Positions 1-5,919 of a stretch of 41,417 nucleotides of DNA are shown here, in pieces. Numbering within the stretch: the stretch's first letter is position 1; every line of letters starts with the position of its first letter. The translations under genes and the position numbers were made by a program. The stretch comes from DAOTTI01 sp034437795 (GTDB lineage Bacteria > Chloroflexota > UBA11872 > UBA12225). The stretch spans positions 1-41,417 of the forward strand of contig DAOTTI010000279.1 of NCBI GenBank assembly GCA_034437795.1, given 5' to 3'. The notes beneath the pieces are model-generated. The model saw only the letters and a program-made list of their open reading frames with translations. It searched no databases and had not been told where the DNA came from.

Positions 1-146
1 GGGGCAGGGGGGGCGGCGCGGACGCGACCAAGGGGGTGAGGGCTGTCGTGGCGGCCGGTCGGGGGAGTAGTGCGTGGATGCCAGCCCTGCCGCGGGCGCG
101 CGCGGCCAGCTTCGGCAGGCGCTCCGGCCGGGAGCCACCGCGGCGC

Positions 147-1364
147 TCAGGCCGCGAAGGCCTCGCCGATGCGGTGAATGGCGAACTCCTGATGGCCGAT
201 GATCTCGGCGGTGGTGAGCTGGCCGTTGCACACCTCGATCATGAGCCGGTAGAGCTGCGGGCCAAGCTCCTCCTTGGTCGCCGTGCCTTCGATGATGGCG
301 GCCGCTGAGAAGTCGATGTTGTCCTGCATGCGCGCCACCGTGCTCGGGTTGGCGCAGACCTTGATCACCGGATAGATGGCGTTGCCCAGGGGTGAGCCGC
401 GCCCGGTGGTAAAGATGCACAGGTGAGCGCCGGCGGCCGCCTTGGCCGAGACGGAGACGGCATCGTGGCCGGGCGTATCCATGATGAAGAGGCCCTTGCC
501 TCGCGGGCGCTCGGCGAAGTCGAGCACGTCCTGGATCGTCCGTGAGCCGCCCTTGTAGATGCAGCCCAGGCTCTTCTCCTCGATGGTGGTGAGGCCACCG
601 GCCATGTTGCCGGGCGTCGGGTTTCCGCCGGCGACGGTGGCGCCCACGGCGTTGGCCGCCTTCTCCACGTTGGCCACGATCTCGAAGATGCGGCGCGCCA
701 CACGCTCGTCACGGGCGCGGCGGGCCAGGATGTGCTCGGCCCCCATCAGCTCGGTGGTCTCCGAGAGGATCACGGTCCCGCCGCGGTCGACCAGCATGTC
801 GGAGACGACGCCGACCGTCGGGTTGGAGGCGATGCCGGAGGTGGCATCGGACCCGCCGCACTCGACGGCCAGGATCAGCTCCGAGACGTGGGCCTGGACG
901 CGGGGCTGGGTGGCCAGCGTGGCCATCAGCTTCTGGCCCAGCTGCACGCCGCGGGAGATGGCCTTCACCGAGCCGCCGGCTTCGTCGATGGAGAAGGCCT
1001 CCACCAGCTTCCCAGGGGCAAGCTTTTGGGCCAGGCCGGCGACACGCGCCGCCTCGCCCGTTTCGACGCTCAGCCCCACGACGACCGCCGCGCCGACGTT
1101 GGGGCTGGCGGCCGCGCCGGCCAGCACCTGCTCCGTGAGCGCGCGGGCGGCGGGGCTTTCGGTGCCGTCGTCCAGGAGGGGGATGGCGATGGCCCCTGGA
1201 ATGAGCGCGGCGACGCGCCGCGCGACGGTGTTCGCCGCCGCCGTGGCGGGGACGATCACCAGGTGATTGCGCACGCCGATGGTGCCGTCCGGCCGGCGGT
1301 ATCCGGCGAACGTCTCGGGGACGTCCACCTCGCGAGCGGTGGTGCTCAATGCTGCCATGACCAT
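147..1364 (-). CDS. UxaA family hydrolase, large (C-terminal) domain; altronate/galactarate-type dehydratase
   Basis: Likely a cytosolic sugar-acid dehydratase that removes water from an aldonate or aldarate (altronate, galactarate or a relative) to give a 2-keto-3-deoxy acid. The 405-residue protein matches the UxaA C-terminal catalytic domain: it opens with GYRRPDGTIGVRNH, has ECGGSDATSGIASNP in the middle, then NPTPGNMAGGLTTIEEKSLG and FTTGRGSPLG near the end. The small SAF-domain subunit that usually accompanies it is not fused and not seen; it may lie beyond position 1. The reading frame stays open to 1730, but the family homology starts at residue 17 of the ATG at 1362-1364, so the longer start is rejected. 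An ATG at 1356-1358 is the alternative. A TGcTATCCT extended -10 box lies 6 nt before the ATG, so the transcript may be leaderless. The exact substrate cannot be read from sequence. Confidence 0.88.
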   Translation of the reverse strand: MVMAALSTTAREVDVPETFAGYRRPDGTIGVRNHLVIVPATAAANTVARRVAALIPGAIAIPLLDDGTESPAARALTEQVLAGAAASPNVGAAVVVGLSVETGEAARVAGLAQKLAPGKLVEAFSIDEAGGSVKAISRGVQLGQKLMATLATQPRVQAHVSELILAVECGGSDATSGIASNPTVGVVSDMLVDRGGTVILSETTELMGAEHILARRARDERVARRIFEIVANVEKAANAVGATVAGGNPTPGNMAGGLTTIEEKSLGCIYKGGSRTIQDVLDFAERPRGKGLFIMDTPGHDAVSVSAKAAAGAHLCIFTTGRGSPLGNAIYPVIKVCANPSTVARMQDNIDFSAAAIIEGTATKEELGPQLYRLMIEVCNGQLTTAEIIGHQEFAIHRIGEAFAA

Positions 1365-1379
1365 AGGCGCAGGATAGCA
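1365..1379 (-). promoter_or_regulatory. Extended -10 box of the UxaA gene, probable leaderless promoter
   Basis: Read on the minus strand, TGcTATCCT is followed by 6 nt and then the ATG at 1364. With the usual 6-8 nt from the -10 box to the start point, transcription would begin at or next to the start codon. No Shine-Dalgarno sequence and no clear -35 box are visible. The fumarase gene has the same 6-nt spacing. Confidence 0.4.
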
Positions 1380-1458
1380 TCCCGAAGGGGGACCCGGCGG
1401 CTGCGCCAGGCTGCCAGGTTGCCGGCAGCTGGCCCGATAGCACAGATGGGGGGCCGGC

Positions 1459-1486
1459 TTGACGGCGGAACGGGCCGAAGTATGCT
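1459..1486 (+). promoter_or_regulatory. Candidate sigma70 promoter of the GGDEF-RHH gene
   Basis: TTGACG (1459-1464) and TATGCT (1481-1486) are separated by 16 bp, close to a vegetative promoter. The start point would fall near 1493, which places the palindrome at 1520-1542 in the leader, between promoter and start codon. Confidence 0.4.
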
Positions 1487-1519
1487 TATGGCACGCCATA
1501 TCGCTCGCTCTATATAAAC

Positions 1520-1542
1520 CGCTATATGGGTCCCGTATAGCG
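1520..1542. promoter_or_regulatory. Imperfect palindrome, candidate operator of the GGDEF-RHH protein
   Basis: Two 11-bp arms, CGCTATATGGG (1520-1530) and CCCGTATAGCG (1532-1542), are inverted around one base with a single mismatch. A related half-site, CGCTCTATATA, lies just upstream (1507-1517) and ATATCGCT lies nearby. The site is 50 bp before the GTG start of a gene whose product ends in a ribbon-helix-helix domain, a fold that typically binds short inverted or tandem half-sites near its own gene. Autoregulation is inferred. A leader hairpin acting on the mRNA is the alternative. Confidence 0.5.
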
Positions 1543-1592
1543 ATACCGCGGTAGAGCGCTGCCGGCGACAACGCCATCGCAGGAGGAAACCG

Positions 1593-2219
1593 GTGGATAG
1601 ACTGACGGGGCTGCTGGATCGGAGCGCGTTCATGCAGGCGCTGGAGGAGCTGGTGGCGCAGGACGTGACCGTGACGGTGGGGGTGCTGGACGTGGACAGC
1701 TTCAAGGAGCTGAACGACGTGTACGGGCATGACACCGGCGATCGGGCGCTGGCCTCCCTGGGCCAGCGCCTGAAGGTGTTCGCCGACCAGGCCGGCGGGA
1801 TCGCCGCCCGCACCGGTGGCGATGAGTTCGCCGTGGCGCTACCGCGGGTGGCGCTGGAGCGTGGCTTCCTGGAGTTCGACCGGCTGCGCCGCGAGATGGG
1901 GGCCGAGTGGGCGGCATCGCTGCCGAAGGTCGATGGCCGCGGGCTGACGGTGAGCATCGGCGTGGCCAGCTATCCACGCGACGCGCGGACGGCGGCCGAC
2001 CTGGTGCGGCGTGCCGGCCAGGCTCTCTGGCAGGCCAAGGAGGCAGGGCGGGACCAGGTGGCGCTCCCGTCTCCCGACGAGATGGTGCTGAAGTCCAGCT
2101 ATTACACCGTGGCGCAGCTCAGTCGGCTGAAGCGGCTCGCCGAAGCAAAAAACCAGAAGGAATCCGTTCTCTTAAGGGAGGCGCTGGACGACCTGCTGCG
2201 CAAGTACGACGTGAAGTAG
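1593..2219 (+). CDS. GGDEF protein fused to a C-terminal ribbon-helix-helix DNA-binding domain
   Basis: A 208-residue soluble protein. Residues 1-160 form a GGDEF (diguanylate cyclase) domain: LTGLLDRSAF opens it, LDVDSFKELNDVYGHDTGD carries the metal-binding Asp33 and substrate-contacting residues, and TGGDEF (74-79) is intact, so c-di-GMP synthesis is plausible. There is no RxxD inhibitory site five residues before the motif. Residues 165-206 (SSYYTVAQLSRLKRLAE, then KESVLLREALDDLLRKY) look like a strand plus two helices of the CopG/Arc ribbon-helix-helix fold. No sensor or membrane segment is present. The GTG start is chosen because AGGAGG (1581-1586) lies 6 nt upstream. RHH proteins are obligate dimers and GGDEF domains act as dimers, so the fusion could couple DNA binding to catalysis. 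The enzyme call rests on motifs, the RHH call on pattern only. Confidence 0.85.
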   Translation: MDRLTGLLDRSAFMQALEELVAQDVTVTVGVLDVDSFKELNDVYGHDTGDRALASLGQRLKVFADQAGGIAARTGGDEFAVALPRVALERGFLEFDRLRREMGAEWAASLPKVDGRGLTVSIGVASYPRDARTAADLVRRAGQALWQAKEAGRDQVALPSPDEMVLKSSYYTVAQLSRLKRLAEAKNQKESVLLREALDDLLRKYDVK

Positions 2220-2320
2220 GTGATGGGAGCGGAGCGCGCCTGCTAGCTGCAGCGGGCATCCCCGCCAGCCAGGTGGCGCACTCCGTCGCCGGCGCAGTAC
2301 AAGAAACGGCGGTGGTGGAG

Positions 2321-3016
2321 ATGAGCTTGGAGCACATGGGATTAGGGGCGCAGGACGATCAAGGGGCCAAGGGCGAAGCGGCCGGCGACGCGCACCAGCC
2401 GGTGCAGACCGAAACCGAGGACAGCATGCTGGCGCAATTGCCGGCATGGGCGGCCGGGCGCATCCGGGCCCTGGAGCGGGCCAACCAGGAGCTGCGGGCC
2501 AGGCTGGCCGCGGCCGAGCTGCTGGCCAGACACGACGACATCTCCGGCCTGCCCAACCACCGCGCAGCGGTGGCCGTGCTGGCGCGTACCATTGCGCGGC
2601 ACGAACGCAGCCGGCGTCCGTTCGCCGTGCTCTTTGTCGACGGCGATAATCTCAAGGCGTACAACGAGCGGGGCTACGAGGCAGGCAACCGGATGATCGC
2701 CCGCCTGGCCGCCACGCTGGCCGCGCGCCTGCGCCCGACCGACTACGTGGCCCGCTGGCTCTCGGGAGACGAGTTTGTTGCCATCCTGCCAGGAGCGGAC
2801 GAAGCGGTGGCGGGGATGGTGGCGGAGCGGCTGCGGGCAGCGGTGGAAGCGGAATTCGCCGCCGAGCCCATTCCAGTCACCATCTCGGTGGGACTGGCCC
2901 TGTACCCCGCGGATGGAGCGACGCCGGACGCGCTCATGGAACGGGCCATTGCCTCGAACATGGTAGCCAAGAAGAGCGGCAAGAACCGCGTAGTGACGGC
3001 GTCCCTAGCCAGCTAA
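2321..3016 (+). CDS. GGDEF domain protein with SGDEF variant motif
   Basis: A 231-residue soluble protein, 101 bp after the GGDEF-RHH gene on the same strand and possibly co-transcribed. Residues 1-40 look disordered, 41-70 form a short predicted coiled coil (AGRIRALERANQELRARLAA), and the rest is a GGDEF domain starting at DDISGLPNHR. The metal Asp is in FVDGDNLKAYN, and the signature is SGDEF (148-152) instead of GGDEF. SGDEF is found in some active cyclases. RPTD (138-141) resembles the RxxD inhibitory site but is six rather than five residues before the signature, because RWLSGDEF has one residue more than the usual RYGGDEF. The ATG at 2321 follows GGTGGTGGAG. The frame is open further upstream but overlaps the previous gene. 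Activity is uncertain. Confidence 0.82.
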   Translation: MSLEHMGLGAQDDQGAKGEAAGDAHQPVQTETEDSMLAQLPAWAAGRIRALERANQELRARLAAAELLARHDDISGLPNHRAAVAVLARTIARHERSRRPFAVLFVDGDNLKAYNERGYEAGNRMIARLAATLAARLRPTDYVARWLSGDEFVAILPGADEAVAGMVAERLRAAVEAEFAAEPIPVTISVGLALYPADGATPDALMERAIASNMVAKKSGKNRVVTASLAS

Positions 3017-3290
3017 GTATCCGCTGGTATGTTCGCGCCGCCCTGGCCATCGATGCGCGGCAGTCCTGTCCCGCACGAACGTACCAGCGCCCACTTAGCC
3101 TGGATTATTCACGAGTGGCGCCCTCACCCTACCCCTCTCCCTCTGGGAGACGGGACATATCGCCGGCCATGGATCATCCAGGCTAGCCCTCTCCGTCTGG
3201 GAGAGGGGACGCTTCGCCAGCCGTGAATAGGCGCGGCTAGCCTGGCGTGTTCACGACCAGCAAGGAGTTCCCTCTCCCTTGGGTACAGGG
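3017..3290. repeat. Intergenic hairpin repeats between convergent genes
   Basis: The 274 bp between the GGDEF gene and sdhA hold no credible gene. They carry copies of a hairpin module: CCCTCTCC (3187-3194) pairs with GGAGAGGG (3200-3207), and a similar imperfect stem lies at 3133-3152. The module is introduced by GGCGCCCTCACCCT (3118-3131). Related copies occur at 24.9-25.0, 39.67 and 41.2 kb. The stems could end transcription from both sides, but no T-run follows them. Confidence 0.6.
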
Positions 3291-5060
3291 TTAGGATGAA
3301 GGTGACGGCGCCGCTACGGCCGCGGGGCGTAATCTCGTCAGCTCCACCGGCCGGACGTCCACCCTGACTGCCCCGTCAGTCCGCCCATTCCCACGGGTGT
3401 CCCGCGTGAGGAAGATGTTCTTCAGCCACCGCTCGTCATCCGGCTGCGGGAAGTCGGACCGGTAGTGCGAGCCGCGGCTCTCGTCGCGTAGCAGCGCGGA
3501 GCGGGCGATCAGGCGCGCGACCTCCGTCAGGTTGCGTACGTCCAGCGCCTGCTGCCACTCCGCGTTCAGGCGCCGCCCCGCATGGACCGCAATGTGGCCG
3601 CAGCGCTCGTAGAGGTCGTCAAGCTCCGCCAGCGCCTGGCGCAGCCCCGTCCCGTCGCGGACCAGGCCCACCTTCTCCCAGGTGAGCTGCCCCAGGCGCT
3701 CCCGTAACGCGAAGGCGTCCTCCCCGCGCACTCGCTGCAGGGGCGCCAGCGCCGCCGCCATCGCTGCTTGGACGAACGCCGTATCCACGTCCGGCCACTC
3801 GCGGTGGCGCAGGTAGGCGGCCATGGCGTCCCCCGAGCGGGCGCCGAAGACGATGGACTCGGCCACGCCGTTGCCGCCCAGGCGGTTGGCGCCGTGCACG
3901 CCGGCCGCATCTTCCCCCGCGGCGAACAGCCCCTGCAGGCTCGTGCGGCAGTCGGCGGTGATGGCGATCCCGCCCATGTGGAAGTGCGCCGTCGGTGACA
4001 CCTCCACCGGCGCGCGCGCCAGATCGAACCCCACCGACCGGCAGCGCTCCACCATGCCGGGGAACTGCCGCAGCACGTTCTCCGCACCCAGGTGGGAGAC
4101 GTCGATCCATACCCCGCCGTTGGGCGTGCCCCGCCCCGCCATGATCTCCATGTAGCTGGCCCGCGCCACCACATCCCGCGTCGACCGCTCCATGCGCTCG
4201 GGGTCATAACGGGCCATGAAACGCTCTCCCAGCCCATTCTTGAGATGGGCTCCCGCCCCGCGCAGGCCTTCCTCCAGCACGCTCCCCGTCAGGCGCGACC
4301 GGCCGGCCAGGAGCCCCGTGGGGTGGAACTGCATCATCTCCATATCCATCAGGCGCGCGCCGGCTCGCCATGCCATGGCCACGCCGTCGCCCGCCTTTTC
4401 CAACGATGGCGCCGCGATCTTATACATCGTGGCGCCACCACCGGTGGCCACGAGCACCGCCCTTGCCCGCGCCAGCACGAAGTCCCCGCTGCGCATGTCC
4501 AGCAGCAGGGCTCCCGCCACGCCATCGCCGGCCGGCGTCGGCAGCAGCTCCAGCGCGCGGTGCTCCTCCAGCCGGCGCACGTGGCGTGCGAAGAGCTGGT
4601 CCTTGAGCCGGCTCATGATCTCGATGCCGGTCAGGTCGCCGCGGTGCACCGTGCGATCGAAGGACTGCCCCGCAAAGGGCTTCTGGTGGATCTCGCCGCT
4701 CGCCCGCCGGTCGAAGAAGCAGCCGTACCGATTCTCCAGCTCGATCAGCCGTACAGGCGCCTCGGTCACCAGGATCCAGGCCAGCTCCTGGTTGTTCAGA
4801 AAGGCCCCACCCTTGATCGTGTCCGCAAAGTGCTGCTCGAACGAGTCGCGGGGGTCCAGCACGGCGTTGTAGCCCCCCTGCACCATCCGCGTGCAGCCGC
4901 TCTGGGCCACCAGCCCCTTCACCACGATGGTCACGTCCAGCGCAGGGTCGGCGTCACAGGCGTGCAGCGCCGCCATCACCCCGGCGCCCCCACCGCCGAT
5001 GATCAGGAGGTCCGTCACCAGCTCATGCAGACCCTCAAGCGTCTCGGGCTTGAACGGCAT
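3291..5060 (-). CDS. sdhA: Succinate dehydrogenase/fumarate reductase flavoprotein subunit
   Basis: A 589-residue catalytic subunit that oxidises succinate to fumarate (or the reverse) and passes electrons to the iron-sulfur subunit, at the inner face of the membrane. Visible: dinucleotide-binding LLIIGGGGAGVMAALHA (about 18-34), HRGDLTGIEI, the active-site segments FHPTGL and ERSTRDVVARASYMEI (catalytic Arg), AHFHMGGI, and the FAD-binding GANRLGGNGVAESIVFGARSG. The His that binds FAD covalently in most SdhA proteins appears to be Cys56 (SGCTRMVQGG in place of SHTxxAQGG), so the flavin may be non-covalent, as in L-aspartate oxidase. Because SdhB lies directly upstream, aspartate oxidase itself is unlikely. 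The gene overlaps sdhB by 26 bp, and its ribosome-binding sequence AAAGGCGG lies in a heptamer repeat inside sdhB. Confidence 0.9.
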   Translation of the reverse strand: MPFKPETLEGLHELVTDLLIIGGGGAGVMAALHACDADPALDVTIVVKGLVAQSGCTRMVQGGYNAVLDPRDSFEQHFADTIKGGAFLNNQELAWILVTEAPVRLIELENRYGCFFDRRASGEIHQKPFAGQSFDRTVHRGDLTGIEIMSRLKDQLFARHVRRLEEHRALELLPTPAGDGVAGALLLDMRSGDFVLARARAVLVATGGGATMYKIAAPSLEKAGDGVAMAWRAGARLMDMEMMQFHPTGLLAGRSRLTGSVLEEGLRGAGAHLKNGLGERFMARYDPERMERSTRDVVARASYMEIMAGRGTPNGGVWIDVSHLGAENVLRQFPGMVERCRSVGFDLARAPVEVSPTAHFHMGGIAITADCRTSLQGLFAAGEDAAGVHGANRLGGNGVAESIVFGARSGDAMAAYLRHREWPDVDTAFVQAAMAAALAPLQRVRGEDAFALRERLGQLTWEKVGLVRDGTGLRQALAELDDLYERCGHIAVHAGRRLNAEWQQALDVRNLTEVARLIARSALLRDESRGSHYRSDFPQPDDERWLKNIFLTRDTRGNGRTDGAVRVDVRPVELTRLRPAAVAAPSPSS

Positions 5061-5919
5061 CCGCCTTTCGTCCTTCGTCTTTCAGCGTTGGTCCGTCGTC
5101 CTTCGCCTTGCGGCGCATCAGCCACCGCAGCGGCGCCACTAGCGGGCCCTCCATCGCTTCCGCCACCTCCATCCGCAGCTCACGGATGGCCTGTGTCGGC
5201 ACTAGGTGGCGGGGGCAGGCGCTGGCGCAGGCGAAGAGCTGATGGCAGCGCCACACGCCGTCGGGCGCGGCGGCGGCCGCCAGGCGCTCGTCACGCGCGC
5301 CGTCGCGGACGTCTCCCACCAGGGTGTAGGCGCGGTTCAGCGCCGCCGGCCCGGGAAACTTCGGGTTCAGACCGACCACCGCGCAGGCCGAGAAACAGAT
5401 GCCGCAGCTGATGCAGCCCAGCGCCGGATCGACCCACTTCCGCTCCCCCTCGCCCTGCTTGATCACCTGGGGCCGGTCGCTCCGCGCCACCTCCTCGCGG
5501 GGCACGAAGAACGGCTTCACCGCGCGGTAACGCTCGAAGAATGGCTCCAGGTCCACCACCAGGTCCTTCACCACCGGCAGGTAGTTCAGGGGCCGTATGG
5601 TGATCTGGTCCGTCCCGAGGCGCTCGACCTGGGTCTGGCAGGCCAGCGCCTCCCGCCCGTTGACGATCACCGCGCACGTGCCGCACATCCCCAGCCGGCA
5701 GGAGTACCGGAACGCGAGCGTGCGGTCCTGCTCCCGCTGGATGGTGAAGAGCGCGTCCAGCACGCTCATCCGCGGAAACGTCTCCACACGGTACGCCTGG
5801 TACGCCGGCTTGCCTCGCGGCTCCGCCGCGCTGCGCAGCACCTGCACCGTAATGGTCCGCCCCCTCGCTCGCTCCTCCTGCGGCAGACGGGGCGGCGCAG
5901 TGGGCGCCGTCGCGCTCAC
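5035..5919 (-). CDS. sdhB: Succinate dehydrogenase/fumarate reductase iron-sulfur subunit
   Basis: A 294-residue electron-transfer subunit linking SdhA to the membrane anchor. It has an N-terminal [2Fe-2S] ferredoxin domain (YSCRLGMCGTCAVIVNG, then ALAC), a [4Fe-4S] motif CISCGICFSAC, and a last cluster motif CHQLFACASACP. The start is GTG (5917-5919) overlapping the fumarase TGA, so the two are translationally coupled. The protein is longer than the usual 230-260 residues. The extra C-terminal tail after MRRKAK is encoded by a six-unit heptamer repeat (5062-5105), which also contains the next gene's ribosome-binding site. The membrane subunits are not adjacent but lie near 21 kb. Confidence 0.92.
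   Translation of the reverse strand: MSATAPTAPPRLPQEERARGRTITVQVLRSAAEPRGKPAYQAYRVETFPRMSVLDALFTIQREQDRTLAFRYSCRLGMCGTCAVIVNGREALACQTQVERLGTDQITIRPLNYLPVVKDLVVDLEPFFERYRAVKPFFVPREEVARSDRPQVIKQGEGERKWVDPALGCISCGICFSACAVVGLNPKFPGPAALNRAYTLVGDVRDGARDERLAAAAAPDGVWRCHQLFACASACPRHLVPTQAIRELRMEVAEAMEGPLVAPLRWLMRRKAKDDGPTLKDEGRKADAVQARDA
5062..5105 (-). repeat. Heptamer-phased repeat inside the sdhB 3' end
   Basis: On the minus strand the sequence can be phased in 7-nt units: GAAGGAC, GACGGAC, CAACGCT, GAAAGAC, GAAGGAC, GAAAGGC. Six units make 42 bp, which keeps the reading frame and adds 14 charged residues to SdhB. The last unit gives sdhA its AAAGGCGG ribosome-binding sequence. Similar units recur at 35425-35480 and near 41310, and in altered form at 6567-6680. 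Confidence 0.65.

Noticed and set aside
1..146. Start of a gene at the left edge
   Set aside because: No frame with convincing coding features; the SAF-domain partner of UxaA could lie further left but is not visible.
709..1443. Long antisense open frames opposite sdhA, opp genes, fumarase and others
   Set aside because: GC-rich codon use leaves long open frames on the other strand; they lack motifs and are shadows of the recognised genes.
147..1730. 527-residue version of the UxaA protein
   Set aside because: The 122 extra N-terminal residues have no homology, run over the promoter region and overlap the GGDEF gene.
3291..5060. L-aspartate oxidase (NadB)
   Set aside because: The Cys at the FAD-His position is NadB-like, but the overlap with a full SdhB and the fumarase operon context favour SdhA/FrdA.
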